A stretch of 61,716 nt of DNA from Magnetococcales bacterium (GCA_015228935.1 JADGCO010000014.1:1-61716), one strand, 5' to 3'. Positions 45,539-55,155 are shown, counted from the stretch's first letter. Translations and numbers: made by a program. The notes: generated from the sequence alone by a model not told the origin.

Positions 45539-45703
45539 AGAGGCTACCCATTAACTTTCGGATAAAAAAAGTGGGGAAGAAAGATTTTATTGGGGCTCCG
45601 CCCCAAACCCCGCCAAGAGGAAGGGCACAGCCCTTCCTCCTGGACCTCCTTCCCAGTTTTTCATTCGTTTTTTTTGAAATTAACAAGTTATTAGTCAGCC
45701 TCT
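45539..45703 (+). repeat. MITE-like palindromic repeat, copy 3
   Basis: This element of about 165 bases is nearly identical to 24446-24609, with ends AGAGGCT at 45539 and AGCCTCT at 45697-45703. It lies between the two ATPase genes of the peptide transporter operon. Its right end supplies the last two codons and the stop codon of the dppD-like gene. The strong internal hairpins could also lower expression of the downstream ATPase gene. No clear target-site duplication is visible. Confidence 0.75.
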
Positions 45704-46696
45704 GAGTCCATGGATACGTGGTGCCACCGGATGGTACAACCAGCAACGTGCCGAATGCCCCTCGCCCACCTGAAACAGTCCGGGTCGATGTTCCCGGCAA
45801 AGACGCATCGCCTGCGGACAACGTGGATAAAATCCACACCCCGGCGGCGGATGCATCAGGTCAGGCGGGGTCCCCTCGATGGGTTGCGGCGGATGTTTGC
45901 AGGCCGGATCGGGATCGGGAATGGCCCGACGCAGGCCCACCGTATAGGGATGGGCCGCCCGAATAAAGATATCTGCCACCGGACCCTGCTCCACCACCTG
46001 CCCGGCATAGAGGACCGCCACCTGATCGGCCATGCGCGCCACAACACCCAGGTCATGGGTGATCAACACCAGGGCCATCCCCCGGTCCCGTTGCAACGCG
46101 GCCAATAAATCCAGAATCTGGGCCTGAATGGTCACATCCAGGGCCGTGGTGGGTTCATCGGCAATCAACACCCGCGGCTGACAGGCCAGACTCATGGCAA
46201 TCATGGCCCGTTGCAACATGCCGCCGGAAAATTCGAAGGGATATTGGCGCAGACGCCGGTCAACCTCGCCGATCCCGGTCATGGCCAGGAGTTCCGCAGC
46301 CCGTTGCCAGGCAGCCCGCCGACTCATCCGCAAGTGAACCTGCAAGGGTTCGGCAATCTGCCAGCCAATCGGCATGGTGGGATTGAGGGCGCTCATGGGA
46401 TCCTGAAAAATCATGGCCATCTCGACACCCCGCAAGCGCCGCCGGGCATCGGGCGACAGACGCAGAATATCACGACCATCCAGTTCCAGGGCATGAGCCA
46501 CAACCCGCCCCGGTGGCTGCGGAATCAAACCCATGACCGCCAGCATGGAGGCCGATTTGCCACAACCCGACTCCCCCACAACCGCCAGCGTCGTCCCCGC
46601 CGCAACCTGCAAATCAACCCCCCGCACCGCATGAACCACTCCGCCCCGCAAGGCAAACCCCACCTCCAGGCCGGTGATTTTCAAGAGCGGGGTCAT
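45695..46696 (-). CDS. peptide ABC transporter ATP-binding protein (DppD/OppD-like)
   Basis: This ATPase subunit of 333 residues has Walker A GESGCGKS (about 41), signature FSGGMLQRAMIAMSLA, Walker B VLIADEPTTALDVT, and the Opp-type cysteine region CGFYPRCPQAMRLC near the end. Its ATG overlaps the permease stop by four bases (ATGA). The final residues and stop codon come from a MITE-like repeat, so the original end of the protein was probably replaced. The ATPase core is intact. Confidence 0.92.
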   Translation of the reverse strand: MTPLLKITGLEVGFALRGGVVHAVRGVDLQVAAGTTLAVVGESGCGKSASMLAVMGLIPQPPGRVVAHALELDGRDILRLSPDARRRLRGVEMAMIFQDPMSALNPTMPIGWQIAEPLQVHLRMSRRAAWQRAAELLAMTGIGEVDRRLRQYPFEFSGGMLQRAMIAMSLACQPRVLIADEPTTALDVTIQAQILDLLAALQRDRGMALVLITHDLGVVARMADQVAVLYAGQVVEQGPVADIFIRAAHPYTVGLRRAIPDPDPACKHPPQPIEGTPPDLMHPPPGCGFYPRCPQAMRLCREHRPGLFQVGEGHSARCWLYHPVAPRIHGLRG

Positions 46697-48099
46697 GACT
46701 GCCGCTCGCTGCGGGTATCCAGGGCATCCCGCAAACCGTCCCCAAACAGGTTGAAGGCCAGGACCGTCATGCTGATGAACATGGCCGGAAACAGCAATTC
46801 ATGGGGATGGTTGAGCATGGTTTTCACCCCCTGCTGACAAAGAGAACCCCAGGACGGGGTCGGCGGCACCACCCCCATACCGATGAACGACAAAAACGCC
46901 TCAGTAAAGATGGCGGAAGGCACGGCAAAGGTCAGCGTCACCAGGATCACCCCCAGGACATTGGGCAACAGGTGATGCAGGAGAATATATCCCCGCCCGC
47001 CACCCAGCAGACGGGCCGCCTGGACAAACCCCTGTTCCCGGATCTGCATCACCTGCCCCCGGACCAGGCGGGCCGCGCCGGGCCATCCCAGTAAAATCAT
47101 GGCCACCAACAAAGGCAGAATGCCACTCTCACCGGATTCGATGCCGAAGGCGATGCGCAATAAAATCATGAAAAGCAAAAACGGCAGGGCAACGACAAAA
47201 TCGGCAATCCGCATCAGCCATTCATCGAGCCATCCCCCGGCATAACCGGCAATCCCGCCATACAGCGCCCCCAGAAAAATACTGCACAAGGGGGCAAAAA
47301 TGCCGATAAACAGGGAGGTCTGGGCACCACGCATGAGACGGGCCAGCAGGTCCCGCCCCAGATAATCCTGACCCAAAGGGTGAAACGGAAGGGTCATCTG
47401 CACCCCGACCTGGACATCCGGCTGGATACGGATGGCCTGGGGCAGGGTGATGGCCGTCACCGGACGCACGACCAACGTGGCAAACCGGGTCGCCCCATCC
47501 ACCCCATCGGTGGCCACCACCGAATAGTGATAGGTCACCGGTTCAAGGCGCAAACGGTCGGCAAATCCAACCCGATTGCCGGTCGAAATTTCACCGAGTG
47601 GCGTTCCCAGATCCGTCGCATCACTTGGTGGAAACGAATTGCGATAAATCAAGTACCCCGAACTGCCCGGAACCGGCGTCCAGGTCAACCGGACCTCCTG
47701 GGTGGTCGGCGGAGCGGCGAGTGCCAGATTTTGTGGGGCAGCCAGATCGTTGGCCGGCTGATTGCCCCGCTCCGGATGTCCGGCGATCACCTCCCCGAAC
47801 CACAAGGATTCCAAAGGGGGGATCACCAGGGCACTCTCCGGCCAGCCGGGCGAGCGGGAAATGCGATCCAGATCCTGCAAGTCGGGATCCATGCGCCACA
47901 GCCAGGGACCCGCCACGGTAAACAGAAGCAATCCGATGATGATCCACAGGGAGACCGTGGCCTGGCGATTGGCCCGCAAGTGGTGCCAGACATCCCCCCA
48001 GAAAGAACGGGAGGGACGGGCCAGAACCGGTACGACAGAACGCACCGGTTCCGGTTGAAAATCGCCTGCTCCAGGGCTGAATGCTGGGATATTCGACAT
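46693..48099 (-). CDS. peptide ABC transporter permease (DppC/OppC-like) with fibronectin III-like insert
   Basis: This permease of 468 residues is far longer than the usual 280-300. After an N-terminal tail and one membrane helix (about 50-68) comes an insert of about 130 residues. It resembles a fibronectin type III domain (PQNLALAAPPTTQEVRLTWTPVPGSSGYLIYRN, TYHYSVVATDG) and would lie in the periplasm. The permease core follows from about 215, with the loop EQGFVQAARLLGGGRGYILLHHLLPNVLG. I start at the ATG 48099, six bases after the upstream permease stop; the frame is open to 48135. No binding protein gene is near, and the insert may take over substrate contact, which is inference. Confidence 0.85.
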   Translation of the reverse strand: MSNIPAFSPGAGDFQPEPVRSVVPVLARPSRSFWGDVWHHLRANRQATVSLWIIIGLLLFTVAGPWLWRMDPDLQDLDRISRSPGWPESALVIPPLESLWFGEVIAGHPERGNQPANDLAAPQNLALAAPPTTQEVRLTWTPVPGSSGYLIYRNSFPPSDATDLGTPLGEISTGNRVGFADRLRLEPVTYHYSVVATDGVDGATRFATLVVRPVTAITLPQAIRIQPDVQVGVQMTLPFHPLGQDYLGRDLLARLMRGAQTSLFIGIFAPLCSIFLGALYGGIAGYAGGWLDEWLMRIADFVVALPFLLFMILLRIAFGIESGESGILPLLVAMILLGWPGAARLVRGQVMQIREQGFVQAARLLGGGRGYILLHHLLPNVLGVILVTLTFAVPSAIFTEAFLSFIGMGVVPPTPSWGSLCQQGVKTMLNHPHELLFPAMFISMTVLAFNLFGDGLRDALDTRSERQS

Positions 48100-48104
48100 G
48101 ACGC

Positions 48105-49037
48105 TCAACCCGGGCGAATACGCGGATCGACCCAACCGTAGAGAATATCCACGGCAATGACCATGGCCACCAGGAATGCCCCATAAAAAACCGTGGTGCC
48201 CATGATGACCGTATAATCCAACTGCTGGACAGCCTGCACAAAATAGCGACCCAGACCGGGAATGGCAAAGACCAGTTCGACGACAAAACCGCCCGTGGTG
48301 ATCGTAGCAACGGCCGGTCCCAGGACCGTGACCATGGGCAGGATGGCATTGCGCAGGTGATGCCGCAAAAAAATCCGGCTGTCACTCAACCCTTTGGCCC
48401 GTGCCGTGCGCAAAAAATCGGCTCCTCGGGTCTCCAGCATGGAGGAACGCAACAAACGGGTCAGATAAGCCATGGTTCCCAGACCCAGGACCAGGGCCGG
48501 AACCACGACATGTTGCGGCGTCCCCCAGCCGGCCACGGGAAAAATGGTACTCCCGAACCATTGATTGATCCGGATCAGCAACAGTTGTCCCCAGGCCGCA
48601 AAGACAAAACCTGGCACCGAAATGCCGAGGATCACCAGAAACATGATGATCCAATCGGGCAGGCGGTTGTGATAACGTGCGGTGATCCCCCCCCAGAGAA
48701 GCGCCCCGGCCACGGCAAAGACCAGAGCCACCACCCCCAGAATGGCCGACACGGGAAAATGTTCCCGGATGATGTCGTTGACCCGGCGATTTTTCTGGGT
48801 AAAAGAGATGCCAAAGTCCCCGCGCAGCATGTTGCCCAGATAGAGGACATATTGCCGATACAAGGGCTGGTCAAGGCCATACTGCCGGGCAAGATTGGCG
48901 CGGATGGCCGGGGAGACCACCTTGTCATTCAGCAGGGGATCACCCGGAACGGCATGCATGGCCGCAAACGTGGCCGTGGCAATGAACCAGATGGTCACCA
49001 ATCCCGATACGATCCGGCGACCGATGAAACGCACCAT
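48105..49037 (-). CDS. peptide ABC transporter permease (DppB/OppB-like)
   Basis: This permease of 310 residues has the typical OppB start MVRFIGRRIVSGLVTIWFIATATF, then HAVPGDPL, GLDQPLYRQYVLYLGNMLRGDFGISF and the loop ETRGADFLRTARAKGLSDSRIFLRHHLRNAILP. I start at ATG 49037, since the frame upstream to 49217 is not protein-like. It is the first gene of the leftward operon with the dppC-, dppD- and dppF-like genes. The upstream stretch 49038-49346 has no gene, so the binding protein usually encoded here is missing. Confidence 0.92.
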   Translation of the reverse strand: MVRFIGRRIVSGLVTIWFIATATFAAMHAVPGDPLLNDKVVSPAIRANLARQYGLDQPLYRQYVLYLGNMLRGDFGISFTQKNRRVNDIIREHFPVSAILGVVALVFAVAGALLWGGITARYHNRLPDWIIMFLVILGISVPGFVFAAWGQLLLIRINQWFGSTIFPVAGWGTPQHVVVPALVLGLGTMAYLTRLLRSSMLETRGADFLRTARAKGLSDSRIFLRHHLRNAILPMVTVLGPAVATITTGGFVVELVFAIPGLGRYFVQAVQQLDYTVIMGTTVFYGAFLVAMVIAVDILYGWVDPRIRPG

Positions 49038-49335
49038 GCGAACACCAGAAATCCCGTTCAATTCAAACCAAAGGACCCAACATTCCCTGACCACCACCCA
49101 GGACCAGCCTGGAGGCTGGAGTCTGAAGGCAGGATTGACAGCATGCCATTGGCACAACCGCAACGTCCAGGTTCCCCATGAACCCACATCGGCCAGCCGG
49201 AGACCGGCCAGCACCATGCCACCGGAATTTTCTGTGAACCCTCACCAGTCCGTTGGATACCCACTCTCCCCGGACCATCGGCAATGCCAGATTGAGATTA
49301 TTGGCGGATGACACGCCTTGTTGCCACGGTGATCC

Positions 49336-49341
49336 TATAAT
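49336..49341 (+). promoter_or_regulatory. possible -10 box for the SulP gene
   Basis: TATAAT is a perfect -10 hexamer just upstream of the SulP gene. No good -35 box lies 16-18 bases before it. Transcription from here would begin near 49348 and so would favour a start codon at 49359 or later. The rest of the divergent intergenic stretch 49038-49346 shows nothing else I can support. Confidence 0.25.
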
Positions 49342-49370
49342 AAATATTGGCAACTGGCATGATTGGTGAC

Positions 49371-51647
49371 ATGATTCGGCAAACAAACTCTGACCAGGGA
49401 AATCCAACCCCCATGCACACAGCTTCCCGCTCTCAAAATGCCCTCGGTGATTTATGGGGAGGCATGGCCGCCATGCTTGTGGCCTTGCCGTCGGCCATTG
49501 CCTACGGGGTGGCCGCCTATGCCGATCTGGGACGGGATTATGTGGCCTTTGGTGCCATGAGCGGACTGCTCGGCACGGTGATTCTGGGTTTGATCGCCCC
49601 CGGTCTGGGAGGTGCGCCCCGTCTGATCACTGCCCCCTGTGCCCCGGCGGCAGCGGTCCTGGCCGCCCTGACAACCCGCCTCCTGGCCGGCGAAATCGCC
49701 ATTGCCGGCCCCTTTCCACCCGAACGGGTCCTCCTGTTGATCACCATGGTCGGGCTTTTGGCGGCCATTCTGCAATTTTTGTTTGGAGCCATGGGCGGCG
49801 GACGCATCATCAAATACATCCCCTTTCCCGTTGTGTCGGGATATTTGAGCGGCGTGGGCATCATCATCTTCTTGAGTCAGATTCCCAAGCTGATGGGCTT
49901 TCCCAAAGGGACCGACCCCTGGCTGGGAATCCTCGATCCCAACCTGTGGCAATGGACCGGTATTCTGGTGGGCCTGGTCACCATCCTGGGCATGGCCCTG
50001 GGACCCCGTTTGACCAGGGCACTTCCCGCCCCCATTCTCGGGCTTATGGCCGGAATGCTCGCCTATTTTGCACTGGCTCTGTTCAATCCCGCCTTGCGCC
50101 AATTGGCAGGCAACACCCTGTTGATCGGTCCCATCAATTTCGAAATCGGCACCATGCAGTCCGGTCTTCAGAGTCGTTGGGCTGCCATCGGCCATTTTCA
50201 GTTTGCCGATATCGCGGCTCTGCTGATCCCGGCTCTGACCCTGGCGGTTCTTCTCTCCATCGACACCCTCAAGACCTGCGTCGTGGTCGATGCCATGACC
50301 CGCTCCCGTCACCAATCCAACCGGGAACTCGTGGCCCAGGGCATTGGCAACCTGGTCACCAATCTCCTGGGTGGCATGCCCGGGGCCGGCACCATGGGAG
50401 CCACCCTCGTCAACATCAACAGCGGCGGTCGCACCCGTCTCTCCGGCATCCTTGAAGGGGCGTTTTCGCTGGCCGTACTCCTGCTCTTCAGTACCCTGAT
50501 CGGCTGGGTTCCTGTCCCGGCCCTGGCCGGCATTCTGATGGTCGTGGCCTTCAAAATGTTCGACTGGCGCAGTTTCCAGCTTCTGCGCCAACGCTCCACC
50601 CTGCTCGACTTTTTCGTCATTGCTGCCGTCATCGTGGTGGCCGTGCGCTTCAACCTCATTGCCGCCTCCGGTGCCGGTGTCGCCCTGGCCATCATTCTGT
50701 TTTTGCGCGAACAGGTCAAGAGTTCCGTGGTCCGCCGCCGTCTCACCGGATTGCAAATCTCCTCCAAACGCAACCGGCTCCCGGAAGAGAAAGAAATCCT
50801 CTCCAGCCACGGACACTCCATCACCCTTTGCGAACTCCAGGGAAACCTGTTCTTCGGGACCACGGATCAGCTCTACACCCGTCTGGAACCGGACCTGACC
50901 CATTGCGACTGTCTCATCCTGGATCTGCGCAACGTCCGCTCCGTCGATTTTACCGCCATCCACATGCTGGAACACATTCAGGGCATGTTGCAGGAACGCG
51001 GTGCCACCCTGGTATTCAGTGATCTGCCCGGCAGTTCCCATACAGGTCGCGACCTGGCCACCTATTTTGCCCAGACGGGATTGGTCAGTTCCTCCGGAAA
51101 TCTGAAAATTTTCTCCACCCTGGATCAGGCCCTGGAGTGGGCGGAAGACAGGCTCATCAACAAGCAAATCCAGACCCTTCCGGAAGAGCAAACCCGTCCT
51201 CTCAAATTGAGAGAGATCGACCTGATGCAAGGCTTCAAGGATGAAGGCGATCTCCTGGAACTTCTGAAACAAACCGTCATCGAGCGTTCTTATGCCCCTG
51301 GAGAGACCATTTTTCGTCGGGGGGATGCGGGTGATGAAATCTGTCTCATCCGGCAGGGAACGGTACGCATTCTCATCACCCTGGAAGACAACAAGAGCCT
51401 GACCCTGGCCTTCTTCGGACGAGGCAATTTCTTTGGTGACATGGCTTTTCTGGATCGGGGCAAACGGTCTACCGATGCCGTGGCCGAAACCGCCTGTGAT
51501 ATATTTCTCATCTCCCGCCAGCACTTCGACAATCTGGTTCTCAAATATCCGATTCTTGGCCAAAAAGTGTTTGCCCGTCTGGCGCGTGCCCTGGCCATTC
51601 GTCTGCGCTATACGAATGCCGAACTTCTGGCCCTGCGGGAAGGTTGA
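49371..51647 (+). CDS. SulP/SLC26 anion transporter with STAS and cyclic nucleotide-binding domains
   Basis: This membrane transporter of about 758 residues has a SulP membrane domain (about 20-450: DLWGGMAAMLVALPSAIAYG, PAPILGLMAGML), a STAS domain (about 475-590: DCLILDLRNVRSVDFTAIHMLEH) and a C-terminal cNMP-binding domain (about 625-745: ERSYAPGETIFRRGDAGDEICLIRQG, FFGDMAFLDRGKRSTDAVA). Substrates in the family are sulfate, bicarbonate or dicarboxylates; none can be chosen from sequence. The cNMP domain suggests gating by a nucleotide. The start is unresolved among TTG 49347 and ATG 49359, 49371 and 49413. Confidence 0.9.
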   Translation: MIRQTNSDQGNPTPMHTASRSQNALGDLWGGMAAMLVALPSAIAYGVAAYADLGRDYVAFGAMSGLLGTVILGLIAPGLGGAPRLITAPCAPAAAVLAALTTRLLAGEIAIAGPFPPERVLLLITMVGLLAAILQFLFGAMGGGRIIKYIPFPVVSGYLSGVGIIIFLSQIPKLMGFPKGTDPWLGILDPNLWQWTGILVGLVTILGMALGPRLTRALPAPILGLMAGMLAYFALALFNPALRQLAGNTLLIGPINFEIGTMQSGLQSRWAAIGHFQFADIAALLIPALTLAVLLSIDTLKTCVVVDAMTRSRHQSNRELVAQGIGNLVTNLLGGMPGAGTMGATLVNINSGGRTRLSGILEGAFSLAVLLLFSTLIGWVPVPALAGILMVVAFKMFDWRSFQLLRQRSTLLDFFVIAAVIVVAVRFNLIAASGAGVALAIILFLREQVKSSVVRRRLTGLQISSKRNRLPEEKEILSSHGHSITLCELQGNLFFGTTDQLYTRLEPDLTHCDCLILDLRNVRSVDFTAIHMLEHIQGMLQERGATLVFSDLPGSSHTGRDLATYFAQTGLVSSSGNLKIFSTLDQALEWAEDRLINKQIQTLPEEQTRPLKLREIDLMQGFKDEGDLLELLKQTVIERSYAPGETIFRRGDAGDEICLIRQGTVRILITLEDNKSLTLAFFGRGNFFGDMAFLDRGKRSTDAVAETACDIFLISRQHFDNLVLKYPILGQKVFARLARALAIRLRYTNAELLALREG

Positions 51648-51659
51648 CAGCGGAACCCA

Positions 51660-52001
51660 TCAATCCGTCATTTCAGTCCAATATTGGATTTCCAGGGCCA
51701 TGGCTTTGCCGGGCCGGGCACCCAGAGCGATAAGCCCACTGGTTTCCAGGCGGTGTTTGTTATTGTTGACAAAAATGATGTTGCGGTCTTTTCCCAACAG
51801 ATAGGTGCCATTCCGGCTCCTGTCTGCCAAATAGAAATGTCCCTGATCGAGAATGATGGTTGCATGGTGCTTGGAGACCAGGACCTCTGGTATCACCAGA
51901 TCCCGATCCGCCTGACGGCCAATGGTGAGCTGAGGCCGTGGTGCCCCCACACCGTAACGACGTGCCCTGTATTGGACAATCAAGGTATATTGTCGATCCA
52001 T
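51660..52001 (-). CDS. FHA domain protein
   Basis: This small single-domain protein of 113 residues would bind phosphothreonine peptides. The FHA core is complete: LTIGRQADRDLVI, SKHHATI, and DRSRNGTYL. I start at ATG 52001 with GGGAAGAG upstream. The frame runs on to 52436, but that part overlaps the divergent transporter gene in a shadow frame. No serine/threonine kinase is in the window, so the partner is unknown. It is convergent with the SulP gene, leaving only 12 bases between them. Confidence 0.88.
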   Translation of the reverse strand: MDRQYTLIVQYRARRYGVGAPRPQLTIGRQADRDLVIPEVLVSKHHATIILDQGHFYLADRSRNGTYLLGKDRNIIFVNNNKHRLETSGLIALGARPGKAMALEIQYWTEMTD

Positions 52002-52188
52002 GGAACTCTTCCCTGTCGGCGTCCCTCTTTCCCGCGCCGTATGATATTCTATTGTGATCAGTATCCATGATTCCAAAGTCGATGGCTCCGGAACCCATGC
52101 AACAAAGACTCCATTGTTGAACAGACACCTGGACAAATCCGAATGGCTGCCGGCAAGGCTGGGCCTGATTCGGCGATATTGGACCGGT

Positions 52189-53085
52189 ATGCCACCCAAT
52201 CTCCATGGTATTGTCTGGATTCTGCTCTCCGGGGCCACTTTTTCCGTGGTGGGTGCCCTGGTCAAGGTGATTGGTCGGGATTTGCATCCGTTGCAAATCG
52301 TCTTTTTTCGCTGCCTCTTTGGCTTATGCTGGCTTGCCCCGTTCATATGGCGGCAGGGCGGGGAGATTTTGCGTTCGAGCCACCAGGGCATGCATCTGAT
52401 CCGCGCCCTGGTGGGGACCTGCGCCATGATCGCCACTTTTTATGCCTATGCGGTCCTGCCCTTGGCGGATGTCACCGCTCTTTCATTTACCACGCCGTTG
52501 TTCATGATACCCCTGGCGCTGCTCTTTCTGGGCGAACCCCATGATCCCCGGCGCTGGCTGGCCACCCTGATCGGCTTTGGCGGCATCCTGGTCATGGTGC
52601 GCCCGGGTGTCCATGGTTTCGATCCGCTGATTTTGATTGGCGTGATCAGCCCATTTTTGATTGCCATCGTCACCACCGTCATCAAAAAAATGACGGCCAC
52701 GGAAAAAACCATGACCATCCTGGGCCGTTATGCTGTCGCCTCCACCCTCCTCTCTTTGCCACCGGCCTGGATCTTCTGGCAATGGCCTGAGCCGCGAATT
52801 TTGTGGCTGTTGCTCCTGATGAGTGGCATTGCCACCGTGGCGCAGTCGGCCCTGGTGCAGGCCTACGCCCTGGGTGAGGCCACCATTGTCGCCCCTTTCG
52901 ACTATGCGCGGATTTTGATCGCCGGTTTGATCGGTTACTGGTATTTTCATGAGGTACCCGATTTGCAAACCATATTGGGTGGTCTCATCATCATCGTGAG
53001 CAACCTTTGGATGATCCGATACACGACCCGGAAAAAAAATTCCGACCAAAACATTGCCATTTTGCCCAAAAATGGCCCATCCTAG
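52189..53085 (+). CDS. DMT superfamily (EamA) transporter
   Basis: This inner-membrane protein of about 298 residues has ten membrane segments and two EamA repeats (about 5-140 and 150-285; LHPLQIVFFRCLFGLCWLAPF, FTTPLFMIPLALLFLGE, DYARILIAGLIGYWYFHE). The family exports metabolites such as amino acids or S-adenosylmethionine; the substrate is unknown. I prefer the ATG at 52189, which gives the usual length. The frame opens at a GTG at 52054 without a better ribosome-binding site. The hydrolase gene follows after 69 bases. Confidence 0.85.
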   Translation: MPPNLHGIVWILLSGATFSVVGALVKVIGRDLHPLQIVFFRCLFGLCWLAPFIWRQGGEILRSSHQGMHLIRALVGTCAMIATFYAYAVLPLADVTALSFTTPLFMIPLALLFLGEPHDPRRWLATLIGFGGILVMVRPGVHGFDPLILIGVISPFLIAIVTTVIKKMTATEKTMTILGRYAVASTLLSLPPAWIFWQWPEPRILWLLLLMSGIATVAQSALVQAYALGEATIVAPFDYARILIAGLIGYWYFHEVPDLQTILGGLIIIVSNLWMIRYTTRKKNSDQNIAILPKNGPS

Positions 53086-53154
53086 GGGGAGGTTTTTCTG
53101 CCCCATGCCGGATTTTCCCACATCCTCTCCCCTCTGCGGATTTGATCTCGACCG

Positions 53155-53952
53155 ATGAAACTGGAAATTCTCTCTGCCCAACCCACAGGCCCCAAGCGTC
53201 CTTTCAACCTGCTTTTTGTGCATGGCATGTGTGTGGGGGCATGGGTTTGGTCGCCGCATTTTCTGCCCTGTTTTGCGGATTGGGGATATGCCGCCCATGC
53301 CCTCAGCCTGCGGGGTCATGGCCGCAGTCCCGGGGCGGAGCGGATTGGCTGGTATTGCCTGGCGGATTATGCCAGTGACATTGAAACCGCCCTGCGGGAA
53401 TTGGACGGACCGACCATACTGGTGGGACACTCGCTGGGGGGGGCCGTGGTTCAGGAATACATGCGCCGCTCCGGGGGCAAGGCCGCCGGGATGGTTTTGA
53501 TGGCTTCGGTTCCCCCTTATGGGTTGACCCCGGCGGTGTGGCGCATGTTTTTTGAAAATCCGGCCTTGTGGTGGGAACTGGCCGTGTTGATGTTTGCCGG
53601 AGCGCGTCGGGTTCACCAACGCACCGTGCGTGAGGGGCTTTTTTCCCCCGGCTTTCCGGATCAGGATTTTCGTCACTTCGTCCAGGAAGCGGGCAACGAA
53701 TCCTGGGTGGTGGGGATGGAACTCATGGGTTGGCGGCCTTTTGCTCCCCTGCCCAATTCACTGCCCCATGTCCTGGTCATAGGCGCGGCCAATGACCGGT
53801 TCGTTCCCGTCTCCGAAGTGCATCTGAGTGCCGCATGGTACGGAACGCAAGCCGTCATTCTGCCCGATACCGCCCACGCCATCATGCTGGAACCCCGCTG
53901 GCAACACGCCGCCAATGCCATTCATGGCTGGCTGGAAAAATTGGAAAAGTAG
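53155..53952 (+). CDS. alpha/beta hydrolase
   Basis: This hydrolase of 265 residues has the nucleophile elbow GHSLGG (Ser about 93), the oxyanion strand LLFVHGMCVGAWVW, an acid in GAANDRFVP (about 213) and the catalytic His in DTAHAIML (about 240). The triad is complete. It could be an esterase, lipase or acyltransferase-like enzyme; the substrate is not readable. No signal peptide is present. It may be co-transcribed with the EamA transporter upstream. Confidence 0.88.
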   Translation: MKLEILSAQPTGPKRPFNLLFVHGMCVGAWVWSPHFLPCFADWGYAAHALSLRGHGRSPGAERIGWYCLADYASDIETALRELDGPTILVGHSLGGAVVQEYMRRSGGKAAGMVLMASVPPYGLTPAVWRMFFENPALWWELAVLMFAGARRVHQRTVREGLFSPGFPDQDFRHFVQEAGNESWVVGMELMGWRPFAPLPNSLPHVLVIGAANDRFVPVSEVHLSAAWYGTQAVILPDTAHAIMLEPRWQHAANAIHGWLEKLEK

Positions 53953-53985
53953 CTTTTCTCCACTCTCCCATGTTTGTCGCCTGGT

Positions 53986-55155
53986 TTATTTCATTTGCGG
54001 AAGTTTTATTTCATCATCCAAATCCCGAATATCGGGAGGAGTTCTTGTCGGATGTTCCTTGATTTCCCTTCCGTCAGGAGTTGTCCTGGGCTTTCCACTT
54101 CCTGTCCAGGTACCATCTGGAGCCTGTACCGGTTTTCCTCCAACCCAGGTTCCATCTGGAGCCAGTTCTGGTTTACCCTCCCCGATCCAAGTTCCATCTG
54201 GAGCTTGCTGCGGTGTCCCTCCGACCCAGGTTCCGTCCGGAGCCCGTTGTGGTGTACCCACAACCCACTTTGGACGCTTTTTTTTCCGTTCCTTCTTCCT
54301 GGCTTCTTCTTCTTCAAGTTGCCTGGTCCGGCTCAGTTCCTTCTGAGTTTTAACCTGTTTACCGGTTTCCACCACAAATTCTGCCAAGGCCCCGACGGCT
54401 TTCCAGAGTTCAAGATTTTTGGGACCGGTGACGGTCGTCACCTGTCCATCGACAAAATATCCTTCATAGGTTCTTCCGTTGACAAATTTGAAGACCCCAA
54501 TGCCCGTCAGTTTACCTTTAACCACATCTCCCGCATAAATATTTCCATTGGAAAATTTGTAGATCCCTTTGCCTGTCATTTGATTGTCTACAAAATCTCC
54601 TTCATAGACATCTTTATTGGCAAACTTGTAGATTCCTTTCCCTGCCATCGTATCGTCAATAAAATCCCCTTCGTAGACATCTTTATTGATAAATTTAAAA
54701 ATTCCCTTGCCATGCAATCTGCCGTCAACGATTTCCCCTTCATAAACATTCCCATTTTCAAACTCGTAAATCCCTTTTCCATTTATTCTGCTGCTGGCTG
54801 ACACTTCTTCCTTGATTTTTCCATTGGCGGGTTTGAACAATCCTTTTCCGTACATGCATTGGATGCGACCCGTCTGTTTTTTTGCTTTGCGATCACCAAA
54901 ATCCACCGCGCTGTTTATTTCAGAAACATGTTTTGAAATAATTGTATAATTCAGGCATTCCTGATTGGCCATGGAAACGAATTCGATATTCAATTTTTCA
55001 TTTGGCAGCCGAGCCGGGACGACGGCTGTGATCTCCCACATGTTTTGTCCAATTAACCGCATTCCTGGGGAGATTGTGGCACACCCTGCTGACAAAGACA
55101 GACAAGATCCCAGGGCAACCATCCCGATCAATTTGCATGCCTGATGATTGGTCAT
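53986..55155 (-). CDS. MORN-repeat lipoprotein with tandem APDGTW repeats
   Basis: This 389-residue protein has a lipoprotein signal with lipobox LSAGC (Cys about 25). A domain I cannot name follows (about 25-120), then about six MORN repeats (about 125-245) of the form GKGIYKFANKDVYEGDFVD. The C-terminal third has a basic coiled-coil stretch (TRQLEEEEARKKERKKKRPK) and then tandem 13-14-residue repeats with core APDGTWVGG (about 310-385). It is probably anchored to a membrane facing the periplasm. It lies at the downstream end of the toxin/immunity array on the same strand, where a further immunity gene would be expected. GGAGTGAGTAGGT precedes the ATG. Confidence 0.82.
   Translation of the reverse strand: MTNHQACKLIGMVALGSCLSLSAGCATISPGMRLIGQNMWEITAVVPARLPNEKLNIEFVSMANQECLNYTIISKHVSEINSAVDFGDRKAKKQTGRIQCMYGKGLFKPANGKIKEEVSASSRINGKGIYEFENGNVYEGEIVDGRLHGKGIFKFINKDVYEGDFIDDTMAGKGIYKFANKDVYEGDFVDNQMTGKGIYKFSNGNIYAGDVVKGKLTGIGVFKFVNGRTYEGYFVDGQVTTVTGPKNLELWKAVGALAEFVVETGKQVKTQKELSRTRQLEEEEARKKERKKKRPKWVVGTPQRAPDGTWVGGTPQQAPDGTWIGEGKPELAPDGTWVGGKPVQAPDGTWTGSGKPRTTPDGREIKEHPTRTPPDIRDLDDEIKLPQMK

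Noticed and set aside
49452-51563. 703-codon open frame opposite the SulP gene
   Set aside because: It is antisense to a gene with clear SulP, STAS and cNMP domains. Its protein is rich in Gly, Gln, His and Asp in the way typical of GC-rich shadow frames.
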